From assembly GCA_030670425.1 (NCBI GenBank), contig DAOVBS010000039.1, forward strand, positions 1-5,934: 5,934 nt of DNA. Reading direction: 5' to 3'. Numbering within the stretch: the first letter of the stretch is position 1; every line of letters starts with the position of its first letter. A program made the position numbers and the translations under genes. A model generated the notes under the pieces. It was not told the origin of the DNA, made no database searches, and saw only the letters and a program-made list of their open reading frames with translations. Shown piece after piece: positions 1 to 5,343 of this stretch. This DNA comes from Chloroflexota bacterium (GTDB taxonomy: Bacteria; Chloroflexota; Dehalococcoidia; GIF9; AB-539-J10).

Positions 1-2372
1 CGCACCGTATCTCCTTCCTTGAACTCGCTCTGTAGTATCTTCGTTGACAGGGGATTATCCACATGCTTCTCAATGGCCCGGCGCAGTGGGCGAGCTCCAT
101 ACACCGGGTCGTAGCCAGTCTTCGCCAGCCAGGCCCTGGCCTCGTCGCTGACCTCAAGCTTGATGCCACGCTCGGCCAGCCTCTGCTCCGTATCTCGAAT
201 GAGCAGGTCAACGATGCTCTTCAAGTGTTGTTCGGTTAGAGGATGAAAGATAATGACGTCGTCTATTCGATTGAGCAACTCAGGCCGGAAGGTGCGTTTC
301 AAGGCGCTCTCTACATTCTTCCTCATCTTTTCCTCGCCGACTTCATCCCTGTGGCCGAAGCCAATGCCCTCCCGCTGAAACTCCTCTGTGCCGAGGTTGC
401 TGGTCATGATCACCACCACGTTCTTGAAATCCACCGTCCTGCCATGGCCATCAGTAAGCCTGCCATCTTCCAGTAGTTGCAGCAGTATGTTGAACACATC
501 GGGATGAGCCTTCTCCACCTCGTCCAACAGGATAACCCGGAAGGGGCGCCGACGGACTGCTTCAGTCAACTGACCTCCCTCATCATACCCCACATAGCCG
601 GGTGGCGCTCCGATGAGACGCGACACGGTGTGCTTTTCCATATACTCAGACATGTCCAGCCTCACCATGGCATTCTCATCATCGAACAGGAACTGCGCCA
701 AGGCCCGCGCCAGTTCCGTCTTGCCCACACCAGTGGGACCGAGGAAGATGAAGCTACCGATAGGGCGCTTGGGGTCCTTGAGCCCTGCCCGGCTCCGCCG
801 TATAGCCTCAGAGATGGCTGCAACTGCCTCTTCCTGATCCACTATCCTTTCGTGAATCCTCTCCTCCATATGAACCAGCTTTTCGATCTCAGCCTCAAGC
901 ATTCGAGACACCGGTACCCCCGTCCACTGGGAAATCAACTGGGCAATGTCCTCCTCATCCACCACCCCATCGATTCTCTTTTCCTGCTGCCACCTGAACC
1001 TGGCATCATTGTATTCCTGCTCTAACCTCAGCCCCTCCATCTTGAGCTCAGCAGCCTTCTGGTAATCCTGCCTCTGCGAAGCTGCTTCCTCCTCATCACG
1101 CAGTTGTTTCACCTTCTGATCCAGTTCTTTGACTTCGGCCGGGGCACTCTCCATATCAATGCGCAGTTTGCTTGCTGCCTCGTCTATCAGATCGACTGCC
1201 TTATCAGGCAAGAACCTGTCGGAGACGTACCTTTGCGACAGCTTCGCGGCGGCCACCAGAGCCGAATCGTCGATCTTGACTGTCTTATGATGAGCTTCAT
1301 ACCTGGGGCGAAGCCCTTTCAGCATCTCGACGGTCGTTTCCACACTGGGCTCACCAACAAAGACGGGCTGGAACCGTCTCTCCAGGGCCTTATCCTTCTC
1401 AATGAACTTACGATAGTCGTCAAGCGTAGTTGCCCCAATGCATTGAAGTTCACCGCGAGCCAGCGCCGGTTTCAGCATATTGCTGGCATCAATTGCACCC
1501 TCAGCTCCCCCAGCACCTACCACGGTATGGACTTCATCCACAAATAAGACAACCTCCCCTTTCGCCTGACGAATCTCATCCAGAACTGCCTTCAGCCTCT
1601 CCTCAAACTCGCCCCTGAACTTGCTGCCGGCCACCAGAGCTCCCATATCAAGAGCCACTACTCTCTTGCCCTTGAGAGAGCCAGGGACATCATCAGCTAC
1701 AATCTTCTGGGCCAACCCTTCGGCAATAGCCGTCTTGCCCACACCAGCATCGCCAATAAGCACCGGATTGTTCTTGGTGCGGCGGGAGAGCACCTGTATC
1801 GTGCGCTTGATCTCCTCGTCCCTGCCGATTACCGGGTCCAGCTTGCCCTGGCAAGCCATGTCCGTGAGGTCATATCCATATTTTTCCAGGGAACGATACT
1901 TGCTCTCAGCGTGCTGGTCGGTAACCCGATGGCCGCCGCGGATCTTCTGCAGAGCACCATAGATCTTCTCCTGGTTGATGCCAAACTCAGACAGAATCGC
2001 GCTGGCCTCTCCTCCCCCCTCACCAGCAATGGCAATGAGCAGATGCTCGGAGCTGATGAATTCATCCTTCAGCCTGTCGGCCTCCTGGCGAGCATTCTCC
2101 AGGACACGGGCAACCCGCGGCGTGGCATAGATCTGGGTAACCTCATAGGCCACCCTGGGAAATCCCTGTAGTGCTGCCTCCACCCGCCCTTTCGGAGCCT
2201 CAACGTCCACATCGAGTTCCCGCAATATGTCCTGGGTTACCCCCTTTTCCTGCTCCAGCAAAGCCAGCAAGATGTGCTCCACGTCCCACTGATTGTGACG
2301 GTAGCGTCGCACTATGTCCTGTGACGCCGCCAGAACCGCCTGTGCTTGTTCAGTGAACTTCTCCGACATCAT
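1..2372 (-). CDS. clpC: Clp/Hsp100 AAA+ unfoldase, ClpC-like architecture with ClpB-like N-terminal half (3' end missing)
   Basis: Two-ring AAA+ ATPase that threads proteins through a central pore. I translated 790 open codons with no stop or frameshift; by family length some tens of C-terminal residues lie beyond the left edge. Order: Clp N-domain repeats (1-150); AAA-1 with Walker A GDAGVGKT (207-214), pore KFRG (251-254), Walker B DE (279-280) and arginine fingers RR (332-333); a short coiled middle domain (about 411-475) with a UVR-like segment; AAA-2 with GPTGVGKT (545-552), pore GYVG (592-595), DE (617-618), NRID arginine (702) and sensor-2 GAR (759-761). The N-domain, linker (RGGHRVT) and AAA-1 resemble ClpB. 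The middle domain lacks about 60 residues of ClpB's, and AAA-2 resembles ClpC, with an IGF tripeptide (670-672) where ClpC docks ClpP. Annotators might equally write clpB. Start: ATG at 2372, 4 nt after the hspR stop, AAGGAG 10 nt upstream; a second ATG follows at 2369. Confidence 0.93.
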   Translation of the reverse strand, partial: MMSEKFTEQAQAVLAASQDIVRRYRHNQWDVEHILLALLEQEKGVTQDILRELDVDVEAPKGRVEAALQGFPRVAYEVTQIYATPRVARVLENARQEADRLKDEFISSEHLLIAIAGEGGGEASAILSEFGINQEKIYGALQKIRGGHRVTDQHAESKYRSLEKYGYDLTDMACQGKLDPVIGRDEEIKRTIQVLSRRTKNNPVLIGDAGVGKTAIAEGLAQKIVADDVPGSLKGKRVVALDMGALVAGSKFRGEFEERLKAVLDEIRQAKGEVVLFVDEVHTVVGAGGAEGAIDASNMLKPALARGELQCIGATTLDDYRKFIEKDKALERRFQPVFVGEPSVETTVEMLKGLRPRYEAHHKTVKIDDSALVAAAKLSQRYVSDRFLPDKAVDLIDEAASKLRIDMESAPAEVKELDQKVKQLRDEEEAASQRQDYQKAAELKMEGLRLEQEYNDARFRWQQEKRIDGVVDEEDIAQLISQWTGVPVSRMLEAEIEKLVHMEERIHERIVDQEEAVAAISEAIRRSRAGLKDPKRPIGSFIFLGPTGVGKTELARALAQFLFDDENAMVRLDMSEYMEKHTVSRLIGAPPGYVGYDEGGQLTEAVRRRPFRVILLDEVEKAHPDVFNILLQLLEDGRLTDGHGRTVDFKNVVVIMTSNLGTEEFQREGIGFGHRDEVGEEKMRKNVESALKRTFRPELLNRIDDVIIFHPLTEQHLKSIVDLLIRDTEQRLAERGIKLEVSDEARAWLAKTGYDPVYGARPLRRAIEKHVDNPLSTKILQSEFKEGDTV

Positions 2373-2376
2373 GATC

Positions 2377-2832
2377 CTATCTCTCCTTACTTTCCCTGTC
2401 AGAGTCCATGCCATCCCCCATCAGCCTCCTGAGCCTCTCCTCCATTTCCTCAAATCGACGCTCCACATCTTCCATCTTCTGCATCAACTGCAAGGCAAGC
2501 TCCACCCCTGCCAGATTGACCCTCAGGTCATTCATTAGCGCCTTAACACAGCATAGCTGATCAACATCGTCTTGAGAGTAAAGACGCGTATTGCCCCCCG
2601 AACGGCCTGGCCGCACCAGTCCCAACCTCTCGTAGTACCGCAGGGTATGCGCCTCGATACCCACCATCCTGGCAGCAACGCTTATCACATATCGGGGTTC
2701 CAGATCTGAAGCCGCGCTCTGCCTTGTTTTGAGCAGCCGGGAGAGAATCTGGTAGGCCTCATCCATATCCTCAGACTCCTGGCGAGCCAATCCACTATCT
2801 CCTGGTCCTCGATAAGCTCTCTCTCTAGCCAT
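2377..2832 (-). CDS. hspR: HspR-type MerR family heat-shock transcriptional repressor
   Basis: A 151-residue DNA-binding protein. After a 46-residue N-terminal extension comes the MerR winged helix-turn-helix: YVISVAARMVGIEAHTLRYY (48-67), then the wing ERLGLVRPGR and NTRLYS (to about 86). DLRVNLAGVELAL follows (typical of HspR) and a charged coiled coil (about 110-140) for dimerisation. There is no C-terminal ligand domain, which fits HspR rather than metal- or drug-sensing MerR proteins; the CC pair at 94-95 is not a recognised metal site. HspR proteins repress chaperone genes with DnaK as co-repressor (family knowledge). The position as first gene of a hspR-clp operon, divergent from hsp20, supports autoregulation and control of both units. 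Start ATG at 2832 is backed by GAGGTG seven nt upstream and a promoter giving a leader of about 25 nt. Met23, with AGGAG nine nt upstream, is a possible second start. Confidence 0.93.
   Translation of the reverse strand: MARERAYRGPGDSGLARQESEDMDEAYQILSRLLKTRQSAASDLEPRYVISVAARMVGIEAHTLRYYERLGLVRPGRSGGNTRLYSQDDVDQLCCVKALMNDLRVNLAGVELALQLMQKMEDVERRFEEMEERLRRLMGDGMDSDRESKER
2383..2388 (-). promoter_or_regulatory. Ribosome-binding site of the clp gene inside the hspR 3' end
   Basis: AAGGAG on the minus strand ends 10 nt before the ATG at 2372 and 13 nt before the second ATG at 2369, which favours the first. It overlaps the last codons of hspR, so translation of the two genes is probably coupled. 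Confidence 0.6.
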
Positions 2833-2839
2833 TTCCTTG

Positions 2840-2845
2840 CACCTC
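2840..2845 (-). promoter_or_regulatory. Ribosome-binding site of hspR
   Basis: GAGGTG on the minus strand, complementary to the 16S 3' end, lies 7 nt before the ATG at 2832. The AAGGAA closer to the start is too near to act alone. This site decides for the long form of HspR. Confidence 0.6.
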
Positions 2846-2864
2846 GAGCTTGTTGCTACAGCAT

Positions 2865-2894
2865 ATTATACGACCTGTTAAGAAACATTGTCAA
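2865..2894 (-). promoter_or_regulatory. Sigma-70-type promoter of the hspR-clp operon
   Basis: On the minus strand, TTGACA (2894-2889) and TATAAT (2870-2865) are both perfect and separated by 18 nt. Transcription should start near 2858, leaving a leader of about 25 nt before hspR. Because the hexamers match consensus, the promoter should be strong and needs repression, as expected for a HspR target. Confidence 0.85.
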
Positions 2895-2916
2895 CCTTCG
2901 GCAAGAAATTTGACAA
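2880..2916. promoter_or_regulatory. Candidate HspR operator: two AAGAAA..TTGWCAA repeats
   Basis: AAGAAA-CA-TTGTCAA (2880-2894) and AAGAAA-T-TTGACAA (2903-2916) form a direct repeat about 22-23 bp apart, two helical turns. Each ends in a TTGWCAA palindrome, and together these make an inverted pair with a 15-nt gap. The site covers both divergent -35 boxes, so one bound protein could block both promoters. The canonical HspR box (CTTGAGT-N7-ACTCAAG) is absent. The TTGWCAA parts are partly dictated by the -35 hexamers; the AAGAAA parts are not. Confidence 0.4.
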
Positions 2917-2939
2917 AGGATGTGAGATTTTATTATAAT
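2910..2939 (+). promoter_or_regulatory. Sigma-70-type promoter of hsp20
   Basis: TTGACA (2910-2915) and TATAAT (2934-2939), both perfect, are 18 nt apart. Transcription should begin near 2945-2947, giving a leader of about 54 nt. It runs back-to-back with the hspR promoter, the two -35 boxes separated by 15 nt. The start point falls directly at the edge of the inverted repeat copy at 2948. Confidence 0.85.
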
Positions 2940-2945
2940 ATCGTC

Positions 2946-2975
2946 GAGCCTGAGAGTGGGGCTCCAGCGACATAG
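2946..2975 (+). pseudogene. Relic of a NUDIX-gene 3' end in the hsp20 leader
   Basis: Read from 2946, this stretch encodes EPESGAPAT followed by TAG. The real NUDIX gene ends TPESGAPS followed by TAG. The six shared codons differ only at two third positions (GGG/GGA, CCA/CCG), and the copies then differ by one codon before the same stop. It lies within the hsp20 leader and has no start codon of its own, so it is not a gene. Duplication of a NUDIX tail is the simplest explanation; chance similarity of so short a stretch remains possible. Confidence 0.5.
2948..2965 (+). repeat. Inverted repeat flanking hsp20, left copy
   Basis: GCCTGAGAGTGGGGCTCC. It matches the reverse complement of 3463-3480 at 17 of 18 positions, and the match stops at both ends. 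It begins just after the predicted hsp20 transcription start. In RNA the single mismatch would be a G-U pair, so the two copies can form 18 continuous pairs. GAGCC (2946-2950) can also form a small local hairpin with GGCTC (2960-2964). Confidence 0.8.
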
Positions 2976-2984
2976 AGAACATAG

Positions 2985-2993
2985 AAAAGGAGG
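2985..2993 (+). promoter_or_regulatory. Ribosome-binding site of hsp20
   Basis: AAAAGGAGG ends 6 nt before the ATG at 3000, an almost perfect and well-spaced site. It lies inside the segment between the inverted repeats, so hsp20 would carry its own translation signal if the segment were reversed. Confidence 0.85.
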
Positions 2994-2999
2994 TTAACC

Positions 3000-3455
3000 A
3001 TGGACATAATCAAGTACCAACCCTTCCCGGAGATGCTGAGCCTGAGGCAGGCCGTTGACAGGCTGTTCGAGGATAGCATCGTTCGTCCTTCCCGCCTATT
3101 CAGTGCCTTTGGAGAGGCAACCGTGCCAGCCATAGATGCCTACCAGACTGAAAACGAGGTGGTGGTAAAGGCGGCTGCGCCTGGGCTCAAAGCAGACGAC
3201 ATCAGCATCGACATTGCCCGAGATACCCTGACCATCAAGGGGGAGTGCAAAGCGCAAGAGGAAGTCAAAAAGGAAGACTACCTGTGCAGGGAGATGCGCT
3301 ACGGCAGCTTCTCACGCAGCATCACCCTCCCGTCCGGACTTCAAACGGACAAGGCTGAGGCCACCCTGGAGAACGGTACCCTAACCCTGGCCATACCCAA
3401 GGCTGAAGAGACCAAGCCCAAGACAATCAAAGTAGTAGCCAAAGAGAAGAAATGA
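3000..3455 (+). CDS. Hsp20/alpha-crystallin small heat-shock protein
   Basis: ATP-independent holdase of the cytoplasm that binds unfolding proteins and keeps them refoldable for the DnaK/DnaJ and Clp machines. Its 151 residues are usual for the family. The variable N-terminal arm (1-41, with LRQAVDRLFED) precedes the alpha-crystallin domain (about 42-137), which shows the conserved APGLKADDI and LENGTLTLAIPKAE (123-136). The C-terminal tail has an IKV tripeptide (143-145), the I-x-I/V plug that links dimers into oligomers, then a lysine-rich end. The start is fixed by a strong ribosome-binding site. It is transcribed from a consensus promoter divergent from hspR, so HspR control is likely. 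Its stop codon abuts the NUDIX stop with no base between, leaving no room for a separate terminator. An inverted repeat flanks the gene. Confidence 0.96.
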   Translation: MDIIKYQPFPEMLSLRQAVDRLFEDSIVRPSRLFSAFGEATVPAIDAYQTENEVVVKAAAPGLKADDISIDIARDTLTIKGECKAQEEVKKEDYLCREMRYGSFSRSITLPSGLQTDKAEATLENGTLTLAIPKAEETKPKTIKVVAKEKK

Positions 3456-4034
3456 CTACGACGGAGCTCCACTCTCAGGCGTCAGCAATTCGGTGAATCG
3501 TTTTAGAATTCTGGCTGTAGCGCCCCAGATGACATGTCCTTCATATTCATAGCAGTAGCCAAAGAAAGTCCGGTCTGCGACAGTGTGGTAATCCAGCCGG
3601 AGATTGGCTTCGTCCCTCAACACTGACAGTGGGACAGAGAAGATCTGCTCGATTTCCTTCTTATTCACCTGGAAAGGGTAAGGGCAAGGTACAAACCCCA
3701 CAAAAGGTGAGATGACATAGCCCGTGGTGACAACTGCATCGTCATCAAGTTCACCTACGACCTCCACGTCCTGAACTCTTAACCCTATCTCCTCTTCAGC
3801 CTCCCTGAGCGCAGTCTGGAGAAGGCCAGCATCACCTGCCTGGCTAGTCCCCCCGGGAAAACAGACCTGGCCCTTGTGCGAACCCACCTCGCGGCTCCTC
3901 TCGGCAAGCAAGACGTGGCATTCTTCCCCTTCGTCAATGAACAGAGGAATGAGCACCGCCGAGGGGGTCAGGCTTTCGTCAGTGATTCTCCTCTTCTTGT
4001 AGTTGCGCAGGGCCTCTGCGATCTTCTGTTTCAC
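3456..4034 (-). CDS. NUDIX hydrolase, CoA pyrophosphatase (NudL/PCD1-like)
   Basis: Probable hydrolase splitting coenzyme A or its oxidised or acylated forms into 3'-phosphoadenosine phosphate and a phosphopantetheine product, a housecleaning role. The 192 residues are normal for the family. The CoA-specific UPF0035 signature (LLAERS..VGSHKGQVCFPGG, 42-62) leads into the Nudix box (62-85), whose REAEEEIGL (77-85) supplies the metal-binding glutamates. Asp68 replaces the first Glu of the general Nudix pattern, as in known CoA pyrophosphatases. Start: GTG at 4034 is the first possible codon after an in-frame TGA at 4052-4050; no well-spaced ribosome-binding site is present and an extended -10 box lies only 9 nt upstream, so the mRNA may be nearly leaderless. 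It is convergent with hsp20, stop against stop, and divergent from dnaJ. Its final codons form one arm of the inverted repeat around hsp20. Substrate preference is inferred from the signature. Confidence 0.93.
   Translation of the reverse strand: MKQKIAEALRNYKKRRITDESLTPSAVLIPLFIDEGEECHVLLAERSREVGSHKGQVCFPGGTSQAGDAGLLQTALREAEEEIGLRVQDVEVVGELDDDAVVTTGYVISPFVGFVPCPYPFQVNKKEIEQIFSVPLSVLRDEANLRLDYHTVADRTFFGYCYEYEGHVIWGATARILKRFTELLTPESGAPS
3463..3480 (-). repeat. Inverted repeat flanking hsp20, right copy (inside the NUDIX 3' end)
   Basis: On the minus strand this reads GCCTGAGAGTGGAGCTCC, one base different from 2948-2965. It encodes the PESGAP residues just before the NUDIX stop. The 8-bp stretch 3463-3470 (GGAGCTCC) is itself palindromic. 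Together the two copies enclose the hsp20 ribosome-binding site and coding region but not its promoter. Confidence 0.8.
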
Positions 4035-4035
4035 C

Positions 4036-4058
4036 GCGAGGCGATTATATCACCTCGC
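4036..4058. repeat. Inverted repeat centred on the NUDIX -10 box
   Basis: GCGAGG (4036-4041) and CCTCGC (4053-4058) are perfect inverted copies with an 11-nt gap. Their midpoint (4047) falls on the TATAAT of the NUDIX promoter. A dimeric repressor bound here would mask the -10 region. It could instead form a weak hairpin. The regulator is unknown. Confidence 0.4.
4044..4052 (-). promoter_or_regulatory. Extended -10 promoter of the NUDIX gene
   Basis: On the minus strand TGATATAAT (4052-4044) is a perfect extended -10 element, and no good -35 box is found at 16-18 nt. Transcription would start near 4036-4038, only 2-4 nt before the GTG start at 4034. Confidence 0.55.
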
Positions 4059-4106
4059 CGAAGCTCAGGCATTTGAACGGTTATGAGAAAGCCCTACGAA
4101 CGAGAT

Positions 4107-4136
4107 TTGCCAAGGCGGTAGCTGGAGGTCTATACT
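4107..4136 (+). promoter_or_regulatory. Probable promoter of dnaJ
   Basis: TTGCCA (4107-4112) and TATACT (4131-4136) each match consensus at five of six positions, with an 18-nt spacer like the other two promoters in this window. Transcription would start near 4143, leaving a leader of about 16 nt. I see no HspR-like operator and no AAGAAA..TTGWCAA motif next to it. Confidence 0.5.
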
Positions 4137-4145
4137 GGTTGGTTT

Positions 4146-4149
4146 GAGG
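4146..4149 (+). promoter_or_regulatory. Ribosome-binding site of dnaJ
   Basis: GAGG ends 9 nt before the ATG at 4159 and selects that codon. An in-frame TTG at 4144 would add five residues (MRLDQ) but sits at the predicted transcription start and lacks an upstream site. Confidence 0.5.
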
Positions 4150-4158
4150 CTTGATCAG

Positions 4159-5226
4159 ATGGCAGTAAAACGAGACTACTATGAAGTGCTGGGATTACCT
4201 CGACACGCGAGTGAAGAGGAAATCAAGAGAGCATTTCGCAAGCTGGCTTTCCAGTATCATCCCGACCGCAACAGGAATCCAGAGGCGGAAGACAAATTCA
4301 AAGAACTAAACGAAGCCTACCAGGTGCTTTCCGACCCCGAGAAGAAGCTCAGCTACGACCGCTATGGTCGGATAGCCGAGGGGCAAGGAGGCTTTGCCGA
4401 TTTCGGCTTTGGTGGTCTGGGAGAGATCTTCGAATCCTTTTTTGGTGGGAGTCCGTTTGCCAGGACTGCTCAACGCGCTCCACAGAAAGGGGACAGCCTG
4501 AGGACTCACATAACCCTTTCTTTCGAGGAAGCTGTGTTCGGCTGCCAGAAAGAAATTGAAGTTCAACGCATCGAGAACTGCCCCGTTTGCCACGGAATAG
4601 GCTGCGAGCAGGGCACAAATCCCCAGACCTGCCCTGAGTGCCGCGGCACAGGACAGGTGAGAAAGGTTCAGCAGAGCATCTTTGGCCGTTTCAGCCACGT
4701 TACCACCTGCCCTCGCTGCGAAGGTGCCGGCACGGTGATAGCCCGGCCTTGCCCTGAATGTCGCGGAAGGGGAAGGACAAGGGCAAAGCGCAACCTGACG
4801 GCGGACATCCCTGCCGGCGTGGATGACGGATATCGATTGCGCCTCGATAATGAGGGTAGTGTCGGCATGTACGGAGGCGCGCCTGGGGACCTTTACCTTG
4901 ACCTTTCAGTCAAGCCACACAAGCTGTTCCGCAGAGACGGACTGGATATCCTCTACGACCTGCCTCTCAATTTTGCCCAGGCCGCAGTGGGCGATGAGAT
5001 AGAGGTACCAACCCTGATTGGAAAGACCAGCCTCCAGATCCCGCCGGGTACCCAGAACGGGAAGCTGTTCCATCTCAAGGGCAAGGGGGTGCCGGAGCTA
5101 GAGGGCAGAAAGAAAGGAGATCAGCTCATTAGAGCCGTGGTAGTCACGCCACAGCACCTGGATGGGAAGCAACGACGCCTCTTCGAAGAGCTGGCCAGGA
5201 CCCTGCCTCAGGAGAAACTGCCTTAG
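4159..5226 (+). CDS. dnaJ: Chaperone DnaJ (type I Hsp40)
   Basis: Co-chaperone that delivers unfolded proteins to DnaK and stimulates its ATPase. At 355 residues it is a complete type I protein. It has a J-domain (5-70) with the essential HPD at 34-36; a Gly/Phe-rich linker (about 75-100, GGFADFGFGG); and a zinc-finger region with four CxxCxGxG repeats at 141-148, 158-165, 184-191 and 198-205, able to hold two zinc ions. Two C-terminal substrate-binding beta domains follow (IPAGVDDGYRLRL and IPPGTQNGKLFHLKGKG). MAVKRDYYEVLG is the standard start and has GAGG upstream. The gene stands alone on its strand; no dnaK or grpE is in this window. It diverges from the NUDIX gene across 124 bp and converges on gpsA across 117 bp. 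No key residue is missing. Confidence 0.97.
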   Translation: MAVKRDYYEVLGLPRHASEEEIKRAFRKLAFQYHPDRNRNPEAEDKFKELNEAYQVLSDPEKKLSYDRYGRIAEGQGGFADFGFGGLGEIFESFFGGSPFARTAQRAPQKGDSLRTHITLSFEEAVFGCQKEIEVQRIENCPVCHGIGCEQGTNPQTCPECRGTGQVRKVQQSIFGRFSHVTTCPRCEGAGTVIARPCPECRGRGRTRAKRNLTADIPAGVDDGYRLRLDNEGSVGMYGGAPGDLYLDLSVKPHKLFRRDGLDILYDLPLNFAQAAVGDEIEVPTLIGKTSLQIPPGTQNGKLFHLKGKGVPELEGRKKGDQLIRAVVVTPQHLDGKQRRLFEELARTLPQEKLP

Positions 5227-5343
5227 GACACGTTTTCGCCGCAGTGAGCCGAACTCTGAGCACGCAGCCCAGTGAGACACAGCAACAGGTGCCGCTGAAC
5301 CTTGCTGGACGTCTGGAGTATGCTGGCGCGTCCGGGAGGCTTG
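5227..5343. other. Convergent gap between dnaJ and gpsA
   Basis: 117 bp between two converging genes. The best stem is CTGGACG (5305-5311) with CGTCCGG (5329-5335), seven pairs including one G-U, around a 17-nt loop and with no T tract. This is too weak to call a terminator. CAGTGAG occurs twice (5242-5248, 5270-5276). Nothing else stands out. Confidence 0.4.

Noticed and set aside
477..1025. Open reading frame of 182 codons on the plus strand, with others at 243-476, 1104-1547 and 1621-1962
   Set aside because: They lie opposite the continuous clp coding frame, whose motifs are all intact, and their translations show no domain.
2833..2999. CIRCE (TTAGCACTC-N9-GAGTGCTAA) or canonical HAIR (CTTGAGT-N7-ACTCAAG) box
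   Set aside because: Neither is present, even with a few mismatches. A GAGAGTGG in the leader resembles half of CIRCE but has no partner and belongs to the inverted repeat.
2946..2999. RNA thermometer of the ROSE or fourU type in the hsp20 leader
   Set aside because: There is no run of U facing the AAAAGGAGG site; only CTCC (2962-2965) could pair with GGAG, four pairs over a long loop.
4144..4158. TTG at 4144 as the dnaJ start
   Set aside because: The ATG at 4159 gives the standard DnaJ N-terminus and has GAGG at the right distance; the TTG coincides with the predicted transcription start.
4306..4698. Minus-strand reading frames opposite dnaJ (4306-4698, 4349-4618, 4668-4868)
   Set aside because: Shadows of dnaJ, which carries every expected motif; the opposite translations resemble nothing.
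5305..5335. Bidirectional terminator between dnaJ and gpsA
   Set aside because: Seven-pair stem with a 17-nt loop and no T tract on either strand.
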